From assembly GCA_025890175.1 (NCBI GenBank), contig JANPYM010000007.1:2313517-2377516 (forward strand): DNA of 64,000 nt. The letters run 5' to 3'. Positions 47,741 through 58,765 of this stretch are shown here, piece by piece. The number at the start of each line of letters is the position of its first letter. The first letter of the stretch is position 1. Below the pieces are notes generated by a model, which saw only the letters and a list, made by a program, of their open reading frames with translations, made no database searches and was not told the DNA's origin. The position numbers and the translations under genes were made by a program. This DNA comes from Ciborinia camelliae (lineage: Eukaryota > Ascomycota > Leotiomycetes > Helotiales > Sclerotiniaceae).

Positions 47741-47893
47741 GGGTGGATGGGTGGATGGATGGGTGGATGGATGGATGGATAGATAGGGAAGTGTAGTCTT
47801 TGGATTGTTCAATCTACCTAGGTACCCAGGTAATGGATGGAATGGAATGGGATGGGATGGGATGGGATGGGTAGGGAAGGGTAGGGATGGATT
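47741..47893 (+). repeat. GGATG/GGGATGG microsatellites in two blocks
   Basis: Block one is at 47741-47786 (GGATGGGT and GGAT units) and block two at 47833-47893 (GGAATG, then GGGAT units). The palindrome TACCTAGGTA lies between them at 47815. Confidence 0.85.
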
Positions 47894-49029
47894 GTGGATG
47901 GGGAGGGAGAAAGAGAGAGGGAGAGGATTTGAACGAGAATGGAATGGATGGAATAAATGCTTCTTGTTGAGTGTGATGATAATATAATAGGACCCGGTGT
48001 CTGGAGGTGGAGGGAGATAAAGACAAAGACTTCCTAGCTACCTAAGGTAAGGTAGTATTGTAGTATTAGGTACTGGGTGATGAGATGAGATGATTGATTG
48101 GTTTAGTTTGATTTGATTTCATTTGGTGCGCGCATTTTACTTTGGATATAAGCATACCTATATGTGTGTTGTGAGGTTAACGGGTACAACCTCAAGTTCC
48201 CTTGAGCCGAGGTAGGTATGGTAGGAGTTAAGGGGTATAAGGTTGTAATATTTTTATCGGTGGATGGATGGATGGATAGGTTTGGATAGGTTTGGATATA
48301 GGTATATTCAGAGATTTTTGTCTCCGAGGTATGTGGTTGGGTGTTGGTAGTAGTGAGCCTGATTGATATAGGAGCTAGAGGAAGTAATAAGTATGGATTT
48401 GGATGGAAATGAAGAATGTTGGATTTTTCGGGTGGGTGGGGTGGAGAGATTGGGGGAGTTTCTTGGTTGGTGGATTTGGATGGGGATTTTGGGGGGGGAT
48501 TACTTGCTTGGGAGTTCATGAAGTTGAGTGTTCGTCTGGTGTTCAGAAATGATCTATGTGGACCTTGTAAGCTGTAAGCGATAAAAGGGGATTGTACAGA
48601 TATGATGGTAAATGCATGTATGTAGCGGTAGCTATATGTTCAGGGCCATTGGGATAAATATACTGGTGTGGATGAGAGAATTGGATAGGAAGTTGAGGCT
48701 CACAGGCCTCGCGATAGTGTGAGGTATATGGCAGGATCGTCGGTTCTTAATTACCTAGTTGCGCTAGTCTGAGGTCTAACGTGTTCATTTGCATTAGTTT
48801 TTCTTGGTGTTCTTATTAGTATCCTGAATGACATCACAATTTCACACACACTTATTAAAACAAATTCTTTGAAATATGGTTATGTCAGGATATTGTATGC
48901 ATTATAGAGTATCGCTACCTAGTTTAACCCTTCATGAGTACGCTTTCCAGTTCATTTGTAAACACCGACATAGATGATTCGTAAAAAAAGAAAAAGACAC
49001 AGAAGTTGCGCCACTGTAGCCCCCAGGAC

Positions 49030-49290
49030 TCATTGAGCTCGGAGTGAAAGTATCACCGCTCTCGAGGGAACCGTAATCACTCCACCGTCCTTGCTGTAAA
49101 TGACGCTCTCACTGCATTTGCATGTCTTAGTATCGTCGACCGTTTCGGAATCGGAATCGTTGGCTTCGAGGTCGGGGGAGGTGCTGCGGGAATGGCGAAT
49201 GTTATTCAAGATGCATCCGAGAAGTATGACGAGAACGATGGCGAAGATGGGGATGAAAGCGATGGCGATGCCGGAGACTAGTGTAGGCAT
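49030..49290 (-). CDS. Small single-pass membrane protein, 86 aa, function unknown
   Basis: An intronless 86-codon frame with a good start context (CCAAAATG). The first 30 residues form one hydrophobic segment (SGIAIAFIPIFAIVLVILLG), preceded by only a few polar residues. The segment is followed by a basic stop (NNIRHSR) that would place the C-terminus in the cytosol. The tail is acidic with a CKC motif (DSDSETVDDTKTCKCSES). I do not recognise a family. The clear membrane topology, charge pattern and isolation from repeats favour a real gene, but a chance open frame cannot be excluded. A downstream exon beyond the stop was not found. Confidence 0.6.
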   Translation of the reverse strand: MPTLVSGIAIAFIPIFAIVLVILLGCILNNIRHSRSTSPDLEANDSDSETVDDTKTCKCSESVIYSKDGGVITVPSRAVILSLRAQ

Positions 49291-52200
49291 TTTGGATGGT
49301 ATGGCTAGATGTAGTAGAATTTGGTTGAGTTCGTTGGAGATGTTTGGATATATTTGTCCGTGGATACTTGTTTTGAACTGAATGCAGATGAGGATTATTG
49401 TTGCTCGTAGTGATAAAAATTGTAGCGAGAGAAGTTATTGATAGATTTTTGGAATTTGAACTCTTTGTATGTTTTTGGATGAGAAAGTAGAATTTCAACA
49501 GGAAAATTCCTGGGGTTTTATATTGTGGAATGGAGTTTGTGGGTGAGCTAGATGCGGGAGCTACACAAGTTAGGCTGCTGTTGGCTCCATCTTTGATTGG
49601 GTGTCATGACTTTTGATATTTTTGAGAATATTCTATTGTCTGGGATTGGCTACTAAGTCATTTGTCTTTTCCTCTTGTGGTTATAGTTTAGAGACGATTG
49701 ATTTAGGTCGTTCTAGTTCACCAGAGTCCCGTGATTCATAGGGTTCGTAGAGACACATAAACATTATGAAAAATGGGCAGAAAGGAAAGTTCAATTGCGT
49801 TCCGATTTGCGTCATTATAGCGAAGAATTTTTAACGAGATCTTGTTGCAGTCACTGAATCGAGGTTTGATATGGTGGGTTCACGTTGTGATGGTGCTCAA
49901 AGTCAGGTAATGATATCCCCAACAATTTGAAATTCTTTTCTGGAAAATGGGGTTATAGGGAAATGGTACTCGAGATCATGATGCTTTCAAGATCTAGAAA
50001 AACTACACAGAGGTTCTGGCACAAATATCAAGCACAGATGTATACAAATGCCACGGCTTAGGATACGAGGGAGTGGGGAGCCTCAAAAATGCAACGTCAT
50101 ACAATTGGAATATGTTGAGTGGCATATAGCCTTAAAATGAGTGAAGGTACCTGAAGCTTATCGGGAAAGACATTAAGAGGCAAAAACACTAACTCCAAGA
50201 TGCCAGATAACGGCGAGAGTTTCAATCAAATATTGATGACGAGATAAGCAAATACGCTAGGTACCCCGGATTCTCCAGATTTACCGGATGTCCGGAATCT
50301 TGACCGAGCCATTTTCTCATATAGAAGTAGCTAAACTCCACATGTGTATCAAAACCTCCGAGTAAAGCTTGTGTACCTAAGATTGTTTTCACATTCCAGA
50401 AACGCTGGATAGTGTGGTGAAAATGTCCTTTTGATTACTACGGCCAGAGACTGACGAAAGGAGCACGCACTCGCGTGGGCCGGGCTTCAAGACATATTAT
50501 TAGAAGATTCATTACCATGCGGCTCGATATATAGGATGCAATGTCCTACTGAGACTTGCCTATGCATAGTATATGTCGCGCCCTTGTACGGCACGAGATA
50601 CTGCCGTCATCGTCGTTTTCATTTCAGGGGCTGAATTACCCCACAGTCCAAATGAAGTTTGGTGTTGAATGCTTTGTCATCCAAAATTTCAACCTCATCT
50701 GTTACATGAACAAACGGAAAAGTCATGAATCGGCATACCCGCATGCCAAGGATTGATTAAATATCAAATGTCTTGTTCTGCTTGATAGTTAAGCTCCATT
50801 TGCTCCCTATAATCCTTGATTTGTTTCTACTTTTCTATCGGTGTAAGCTGTTTTGTGATAGATCAGCCATGACATTCGAGCAACTGGCAATATATGCCTA
50901 GGAGTAGCTACATCGAGGCAAGGACTTGCATGTAGTACTAATATCCTTAGTTTTACCGAGAGATTCGATCATAATCCTCCTGGTCCCTCGTTGAAGAACA
51001 GTGTTTGTTTGCGAATACAGATTTCCTTGCACAGTACACGGTTCCAGCATATCCATTTCCAGCGACTGAATATGATCGACCTGAGCACAGGACATACATC
51101 TGCCCAAATCCTCTCATCTTTTGCTTGTACCAACCGCATAGAATACACTGGACTCTCTCGAGTGTCACCAGTAAAATGATCGGTGTCGCGTGTCACGTGT
51201 GCTTGTTTATCATGAAGATGCATCCACTCGATGTTTGATATACTGTAGACGTAGCTTCAGCACTCTAATCATGATTTGAATTGATTATTTATAGTTTCAA
51301 ATACTGTTTGACAGTAGACCACTTGATCAAATGCCTTGCAAATACAAAGATGCAAACCCTCGCCATCATTCATGCGAATTTCTGTCTAGATCAGCTAGCA
51401 CATAGTGGTGCCATGAAGACTAGATTTTCTTGCGTACTGTGAGCTTGAACTTTGGATATGAAGTTTGTAACCTTCCTCCATTCAGTTATTGAAATAATTG
51501 TTGTATGATTGATGCTCGTGAGCTTGAGGTGCTAAAGAATCCGGTGAACTGGTAGTTATTTACCAACTTGATTATATATACTCTCCCTAAGGCCATTTCA
51601 TCCATCCGGATCGCAAAGGTGACAAAGAAACCTGTTTGTTCAGGTTAAATTCGATCTGCTGGTCGAGTGGTGGTAGAGCGCCGATAGAGCGCCTACCTGA
51701 ATACGAACGAGCGAAAACCCCAGTCCCGGGTATCCTGTACGAATACAGTTTTGCTGTTTTATTCGTCACTATAAGCGTGTCTTTTTCGTTTATATTGAGC
51801 GTATGGTCCCGGTCTTGTTGGTTTTTCTTTTCTTGATTTTTTTCATAGTGGGATAGGAAGAGGCAAGAATGATGGGACGACAACGAAGTGAAGTAGAGAC
51901 AAGAAAGTAAAATGGCATAAAGCGGAACTTCTCCGAGAATAATATGGTAACATTCACTCCCGGGTGGTTTCGAGTAATATTAAAGAGGCCTATCACAGAA
52001 AAGGTTTAATATAAGAGTTTTTTTGACTCATCTTAATATTTCTATGGTTGAAAGTTCGAAGACGTGCAAACAACTTGTGCATTGTTCCTTTTGCACCCTC
52101 TTTCCCATGACCATTCCAAATGTTTTGCTTCCGTATCATATATCTGCCTAGCAGAGGATTATAGTTCCTATATAAACTCACTGAGTACCTGGTTGGTATC

Positions 52201-52761
52201 TCATTTCGGTCTTCAGATACTTGTATGCCGAGCACAGCCCCATTGATATCAATAGTGGATCTAGACATAAATCTACCCAGTCACAAAACTTCTCTGCTGG
52301 AAGAAAAGAAAAGGCTGGCTGGAGAGAATTCACTTACGCGGTAACTAGGTAATTGGTTGATTATCCTTAGCGTAAAATGATGGAAAGTACTAAAAACATT
52401 GGGAGTTAGTATGTACTAGCGTCGCGAAGTTCACATGCCAACCATCTCTTCTTTTCCCTCCATCAGCTTCCAGACCACCACAACTACCACAATATCATCA
52501 AGACTCAAGTCAACTCTATCTTGACCTACAATATTATCTCCCATTGTCAATTAACATTTGTTTGTTCATCTTGTCGCTACATTTAAATCCAAAAAGATGT
52601 GGCGGGCTGCAATCAGTGGCTCGTCGCGTTAGCGTTCAACTCCTTCGAGTCTTCAATGTCTGTCTGTTCATCAGCATCTTAGACAACGCTCCTCTATCAA
52701 CAGTTCAATTACTTCAATCTAGTACATTTGGCACTGGTATGTAAGGCTTGCTGTTGGCGCA
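49291..52761. other. 3.5 kb region without recognised genes
   Basis: AT-rich DNA in which the longest frames (for example 51587-51883, minus) give unrecognised translations. From about 52440 the plus strand becomes C/T-rich, leading into the tandem array that follows. No RNA gene, tRNA box or transposon end was found by eye. Confidence 0.5.
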
Positions 52762-53760
52762 CTTCCATTTAATTACTGACTTCCATCTCTCAGTCCTGTC
52801 CTTGTATCTACTCAAGCGACGCTCCTTAACACACATACCTCAATTCGCCATATCAAACTAGCATACTTCTATCGAAATACAATCAATTCTTTCATACTTC
52901 TGATATCTCTCTCCAATCATGCTCATATGCTGCTTATGGTACTGCAAATTCCAACGTCAAATTACTTCCATTTAATTACAGACTTCCATCTCGCAGTCCG
53001 TCCTTGTACTTACTCAAGCGACGCTCTCCTTGGCAAAATTGAAACACATCAGCAGTCCTGCCATGATAAAATCAATGCTTCTTTATTTATTCCAATCTCT
53101 CCTCCAATCATTCATGCAAGCTTTTTATAGTACTTCAAATCTCAATTCTGAATTGCTTTCATTCATTACCGCCTTCCATCGCGTAGTCTCTTCCTCACTC
53201 AAACGACGCGCTCCTTGACATCATAATAGCAGTTGTCTGCCGGATCAAAATCAATTATTCTTTATTGCTTACGATCTCTTCTTCAATCACGCACGCAGAC
53301 TTCTTACGGTAGTTCAAATCCCAATACTTAACTGTCTTCATTCAATTACTGACTTTCACCCCGCAGATTCATCCTTGTACCTCCTTGTACCTCATACATA
53401 CACAAACATGCTCTCCCGTCTACCAAAACTTCAATTCACTACAACTTTGTTCATCAGCAGAATTCAATCAGTTCTTTCTTCTTTTCCGAAATCTTTCTTC
53501 CATTCACACACGCATCTTTTTTATTACATTACAAATCTCAATGCTAGTTGTTGCCATTCAGTTGCCGACTTCTTCAGCAGCTTCGTTCTACATCGAGGCA
53601 TTCCTCACTCGCATCCACTTCATTCAATTCAATCACATTCATCTTTTCCGATACCTTTTTCTTCGCACGCATATTGCCTATCGTCCTCCAAGACCTCGAC
53701 AGAATTCCACAATTCTCCTTCAAATGCCCGAAGCACCGAAGCATCTTTCAAGGACCTCTT
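52762..53760 (+). repeat. Degenerate tandem array, ~200-bp unit, five copies
   Basis: Units begin at about 52762, 52965, 53156, 53335 and 53551 (spacings 203, 191, 179 and 216). Each starts with a CTTCCATTYAATTACTGACTT-like block and continues with a TCCTTGTAC/CTCAAGCGACGCTCCTTG block. Next come AATCAATTCTTT and CTCTCCTCCAATCAT-like blocks, ending in GTACTTCAAATCTCAAT. Copies two and three are closest; copies four and five have drifted. The plus strand is strongly C/T-rich. Confidence 0.7.
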
Positions 53761-53906
53761 TTCTCATTTTACCTCTCCACTACCTCTCACCAATGTTCAA
53801 TTCACATCCCAAATCATACCTCACGCATTTTTCAACTTCAATTTGAAGCGTTCAATCCTTTTCAGGCAACTAATTATATTATGAACATTTAACCTTTCAC
53901 ACGAAT

Positions 53907-53950
53907 CTTCAATTCGGGCTTCAATTCGGGCTTCAATTCGGGCTTCAACT
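53907..53950 (+). repeat. 12-bp tandem repeat CTTCAATTCGGG
   Basis: Three perfect copies (53907, 53919, 53931) and a partial fourth copy, at the 3' side of the larger array. Confidence 0.9.
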
Positions 53951-56900
53951 CTAGACAACACACTTCTTTCGAATGTCCGACTTGGTCTTCGCCATTACCC
54001 TCACCTCAATACCAAACCTCTCTCGAAGATTCAAGCCACACCTCAATACCGTACCTCCTCCGAACGCTCAAGCCAAATCTCGATATTAATACTTGTCTTA
54101 CGCATGTCTACCTTGCTCCTCCAACAACAATACTCCTCCAAAATACAATCAACAAAAACCGCCCAATTTTCCTTTGTCCTTAGTTTATTTTTCCTTTTGT
54201 TTCAATTATATGTGGATTGGTGGTGTGCTGAGTAGCACGTGCTGTCTAAGTGGCCTTCCATTTCGGGGCAAAGACTGCTGGAACCTGTAGCTAGAGCGGC
54301 TGAGTAGCCAATCTGAATGTCCAGTGGAGATTGCTATTTCTGAAGTGTTAGTCGTCCATTTCAGTGGTGTAAGAGAGGGTTGACAGTTTGAGGCGCGAGT
54401 AAGTTCTATCGGCGATGGAAGCTCATTTTGTGTCAACTATTCGGTGGCTGGATATCCAGTATGTATGGACTTGTTGAACTTGAAAGATACGCCCATCTTG
54501 GGAGCAGCGTACAGTTGCTCCCCGCATATCAATGGTACGTTGCTTAGTACCCTTTCCCATACCCCCATCCTAGAATATAAGAAGCACGATACTGATACCT
54601 CAAGCCGTCCAAAGTTTCATCCTCGGTGGGGAAACTATCGTATGGAAAATCCAGCTTGACGAGTACACCAACACGTCAAATTAGTCGAGAACAAGATCTT
54701 GTGTGTTTCAAAGAACTTTGTCCTATGAACGCTTCCAGTACAACTGTTTCACGATTCGTCGTGTTACAAGTAAACCGTACAGCCACAACCTTTTAATCTC
54801 GTCATTACAGAAAGCTGTGTCTCGCCACATAAGTTTTACCTGTAGTGAGAAATGCAAGAAAATATGTGTCGAAAGGGACTTTGTCCTCGAAAGCCATATC
54901 AGTATTCATTTCACTAAATTACGCAAGTGTATGTTGACTCTCGATGGTGATGGCTAGCTATGTGCATGAGGTTTGTGATTCTGTTCGTGTCGTTGTTGTC
55001 CCTTGATTGTTTGTGAAAAGTTGAAGACCTGGTGTGGGTTGCTGGTTTTATGAACCGATGGTTCAGATCTGCTCGCAACGCAAGCACTTTATTTCTACGG
55101 ACAAGAGATCACTGTGGGTTTTTGGCTTTTGTGGGGTTTTGGCTTTTGTGGGTGTTGGCTATGATTTCTCGTTCTCTCGAACTTGATTTCTCGATCTCTA
55201 GTTCCAACGGAATATCGTGTGTTGTGGGCTTGATTTTGTGGGCCCTGGGGATTTCCGTACCTTGGTTGGTGCCCGCGACCTATTGATATTTGAAAGCGTG
55301 GTATCCTTAATTGTGACGCCCCTCAGAATATCACAGGCGCAAGGGTAACAGGTCTTCAACTTTAACATTCAAACTTTCTGGGGACTTCGATGATGATTCA
55401 GTCTCATACTCCAATTCTCATAGCTCCATTCGAATACGATAGCGCGATCCACGTTCATCGCAATTGATCTTGGAACTACTGGAATTGGCTTGCTGAGTGT
55501 GCGATAAAATCATTTTTTATCGTATGCAACGACGCTCGACAATACCTTATAGAACTCTGATCATTTGCACGGGCTGATAAATGGTAGTGTTATGACTAGT
55601 GGAGAAAGGAAGATCTCAGACTGCTGTGACATTGTCGCCAGTCAAAGAGGTCCTAGCCTGACCCATGATCGTGGATGCTAACGCATCTGCCTCATGGGGA
55701 GCCCTCACATCCCTGGCGGTGCGGCTTGCGGGGTACTAGTGAATGATAGCAGAAGGTTCTAGTTGGACTCATGACCCGAAAGGACTCATGAGGCACCTTC
55801 AAGACCTGATGACTGAATTTCTTCCTGACTGAGAAGCTCGTCATTGATACTTCATTAATATTCAGTCGGTACAGACAGGAGTCTAGCAATGCGTCGAGTC
55901 ACCGAGACAAAGCGTAACGCGAAATTCATCCAAACTGTCTGTTAGAGCTGTTGATGGCCTGTGGAGCGATATGGAGAGCCACCCAGAACGAAGTGCAGTA
56001 AGGTGAATAATAAGGTTTTGCTCGGTGAAGAAGACGTAGCATATCAAACAACGTTCCTGGACTGGTCACTGCCTGAGTGTTTAAACGCCTCATGGGGTTA
56101 GATTTTGTTCCTGATTGTTGTCGCACGTTTTTTGAGGGCCCTTGTTATTTAGTCAGATGATGCATACCCTGATACCGGTGCAGAAATCTCAACCTACTTC
56201 GTTCTCGGAGCAACGGAGTGCTGTGGGTATAGTGTATTGTCTGTATGAGGAGAATTCCGAAGGCACACTCTCAGGTTTACCTACTCCGTTGCGCTGCGTA
56301 AGTCTCTCCTAGTGAGGAAGCACGCCATGAGTCCAAAGCGCGGACTCAACAGCTCTTCCCGGTCTTTGGGAAAAATCCATCTTTCAAGTTCAGTCTCTTC
56401 CACCTGGTACCTTCAGTCAAAGGTAGAGGCATGGAGTGTAGTGAAAGTCTTGTTTCATTGTTCTGCGTGGGGGCTTTGAGAGGCTAATTGGTAGTTACCT
56501 TTCTATTCACCATTTCCAATTTTACCTTAGCGGGTTTTATTGTGGGTGTAGCTGCGGAGAAGCTGTTCGGCGTCTACCAGCTCCTGAGGGCTGATAAATG
56601 GGCGTGCTGAGACTTCTCCTCTCGGTCCACTCAGGGATTTCGTCGTTCAACCACCGGGCACTGAGGCGAAATTAGGGCAGCAGACTAGTTCTGTTCTTGT
56701 TGGTCGGCCAATCAACGTGCGGAGTTGTGTCGGCGCTGAGGCAATGTCCGTCCTGTTAAAAAGCAAGGAACCTTGAAGACGTGGTTCTTATGGCATTTCT
56801 CGTTGTCCAGATTCTTGGTCTGCTACTGCCTGAGTGTGGAAACACCTCATGGGGTTAAGTAGTTCTGAGTTTGGAAGACGCGGGATTTGCTACTGCATTG

Positions 56901-57252
56901 ATGGTGAACGACCTGTGTCGTACCGTAGTAGCCGTTTCTTTGTCTTCTTTCGTTTCCGACCTGCCTTTCGGACTGAACTACAGCAGCGATGCCTGATGGA
57001 GGGTACTGTCTGTAGGGACGTTTGTCTGGTAGAAGATTCTTGCGGGTAACTTCCACGGTCGAAGATTGGTTATCGATTTTCAAAGGTCGTTGATCTCGGT
57101 TGAGGGCCTTGTTGAGACTCCTTCGGGGGACTCTGATAGGCTTCTCTAGAGGTCATCGGCTGGCGAAAAGAGATTCTGGTCCTAGGCCTGGAAGAGATCC
57201 AATGATCCGTTGTTCGGTCACTTCGGTGATGCTGAGGCGGGGATGGTGAACT

Positions 57253-57757
57253 TGCGTTTTAACCTGCTGTTCGGTCTTCTGTTTAGACGAAGGTTCAGAT
57301 GAGGTTTCCTGTGAACTCAACGAGTCGTTCACGGGTCGCTTTCGGGTGGCCCAACGAGCGTCTTCGCGAGTTCTAATGGATCCTCTTGCCAATCCGATTG
57401 AGTTTCTCAACGAGTCGTTCAATGAGTTGCCTTCGGGTAGCTCGGCGGACTTCTTTGCGAGATCTCTAATGGGGCGGTAGAAATTCTCTGATGGGTTTCT
57501 CTTTCGGGATCCTTGTTGAGATTTCTCTGTGCCGGGACTGGAGTTTCTCAGGTGAAGTTCATGTTGAAATCCAGAGTCGTCCAACGGGTCGCTTTCGGGT
57601 GGCTCAGCGGGCGTCTTTGCGATTTCTGATTGTTCTTCTTGCTACACCGGCTGAGAATCCAACGAGTCGTTCAACGAGTTGCCTTCGGGTAGCTCACCGA
57701 ACTTCTCCGCGGTTTTCTCGACTGGAGTAGTGTGAGGTCTTATGATAGGTCCCCTTC
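57253..57757. repeat. Tandem duplication of a ~252-bp composite unit
   Basis: Three TTCGGG-centred blocks recur in the same order and spacing: A at 57341 and 57594, B at 57432 and 57684, C at 57503 and 57755. The copies are 252-253 bp apart (84 codons). Block A has CGGGTCGCTTTCGGGTGGC and block B has GTCGTTCAAYGAGTTGCC. Inside each unit the blocks are about 91 and 71 bp apart, so they look like older repeats of each other. Confidence 0.75.
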
Positions 57758-58244
57758 GGGGTACCTTGAAGATCTCTAGAGGCTCTTCGACATCTATTTC
57801 AGTTGATGCTGAGGCAGTAGTGAGATATCCGGTGACGAAGTATTAAGGGGCCTTGTGGATGACTTCGGTCAGAAGCAAGTCTCTAGATTGGTTTATCTTA
57901 TTGTCCAGTGATACCTTGGGTCTGAGTGGCTTTCTCTTCGGAGATTGTTACGTCGCGCCGGGGTCGTGGGTGAGACGGTCGGCCTTTCGTTTTTTACCAA
58001 GTCAGCAGTGACTGGGCTTCTGGTAGGACAGTGCTTTCGGGGTCTTCGGACCTTGTCGGTGCTGCACCGCCTTTTGCTCTGATCTGTTAGAGAGGGCTTA
58101 CACCTTGTTTTGGAAGGCTTTCGCTGATGATTAGTATATCCTCACTGGGTCAGGATGGTTGGTGAAACGCACTCATGCTACGCTGGTTCCAGAAGTTCCG
58201 CGTCTTGATTTGGTTTGCCACGAAGATGGTATCGTTGACTACTT

Positions 58245-58310
58245 GGGTGGGTTTGCTGCTTGCTGGGGTGGATTTGCTGCTTGCTAAGGTGGATTTGCTG
58301 CTTGGGAGGA
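58245..58310 (+). repeat. 24-bp repeat (GGTGGATTTGCTGCTTGCT)
   Basis: Nearly three tandem copies of a 24-bp unit. On the minus strand it reads as repeated SSKSTPA peptides, on the plus strand as VDLLLAK. Confidence 0.8.
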
Positions 58311-58434
58311 TAGATTGGGAGGATTTTTTAAGGGGAGGATTTGGGATTCGCTCGGAGGACCTCCCACTTAGCATGTCGGCACACTCATTCGGAAAACTGA
58401 AGAGTTCACACTTCATCTTTGATGACTCTCGACT

Positions 58435-58765
58435 AAAGCTCGATTCGATGCAACGGTCAACACAACTCTCAAACCCTCAAATAAAGCTCGATTCGATGCA
58501 ACGGTCAATACAATTTTCAAATCCTCAACCAAAGCTCGATTCGATGCAACGGTCAACACAACTTTCAAACCCTTAATCAAAGCTCGATGCAACGATCAAC
58601 ACAACTCTCAAACCCTTAACCAAAACTCAATTCGATGCAACGGTCAATACAATTTTCAAATCCTCAACCAAAGCTCGATTCGATGCAACGGTCAACACAA
58701 CTCTCAAACCCTCAATCAAAGCTCGATTCGATGCAACGGTCAACACAACTCTCAAACCCTCAATC
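58435..58765 (+). repeat. 48-bp minisatellite, seven units
   Basis: Units start at 58435, 58483, 58531, 58579, 58622, 58670 and 58718. Six are 48 bp; the fourth is 43 bp because it lacks ATTCG-type bases. A degenerate eighth begins at 58766. Each unit starts AAAGCTCGATTCGATGCAAC. Two variants alternate: CAACACAACTCTC and CAATACAATTTTC. The 48-bp period is 16 codons, and both strands stay open through most units (plus: KLDSMQRSTQLSNPQS; minus: ALIEGLRVVLTVASNR). Confidence 0.93.

Larger units (their letters stand above)
46852..49029. other. 2.2 kb intergenic region with many microsatellites
   Basis: Convergent 3' flanks of the TBC gene (+) and a small minus-strand gene. It has arrays of CTTGGA, CTTGG, GGATG/GGGTGGAT and GGGATG, listed separately, plus two TACCTAGGTA palindromes (47554, 47815). 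The frames present are translations of these repeats. Confidence 0.6.
54940..58416 (-). pseudogene. Probable decayed coding region, minus strand, Ser/Pro/Glu-rich
   Basis: No intact gene is present, but minus-strand reading gives protein-like stretches separated by stops. Examples are the start segment at 58416 (MKCELFSFPNECADM, then SSKSTLASSKSTPASSKP), PSEDILIISESLPKQGVSPL, EDPESTVLPEAQSLLTW, RRDVTISEEKATQTQG, the frame at 57584-57153 (AELPEGNSLNDSL, PGTEKSQQGSRKRNPS) and EIPRAHKIKPTTHD near 55.2 kb. Stops in the upstream part are TGA, TAA, TAA, TAA and TAG, each one C-to-T step from CGA, CAA or CAG. Frames also shift between repeat copies. I recognise no domain or transposon motif. It may be a decayed repeat-rich protein gene or a non-coding region with strong C/A bias on the minus strand. 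Confidence 0.35.

Noticed and set aside
51660..51740. GC-rich stem-like segment, checked as a possible tRNA
   Set aside because: Lacks A-box and B-box consensus and cannot be folded into a cloverleaf by eye.
53375..53884. Plus-strand frame of 169 codons
   Set aside because: It runs through the degenerate pyrimidine-rich array; Ser/Phe/His/Thr bias and a second open frame in parallel show absence of stops from composition, not coding.
58175..58576. Plus-strand frame of 133 codons ending in 16-aa repeats
   Set aside because: Interrupted in the third minisatellite unit and without family match; kept only as repeat evidence because the minus strand is equally open.
58435..58765. Possible CRISPR-like array
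   Set aside because: Repeats are contiguous without unique spacers and the context is eukaryotic; it is a minisatellite.
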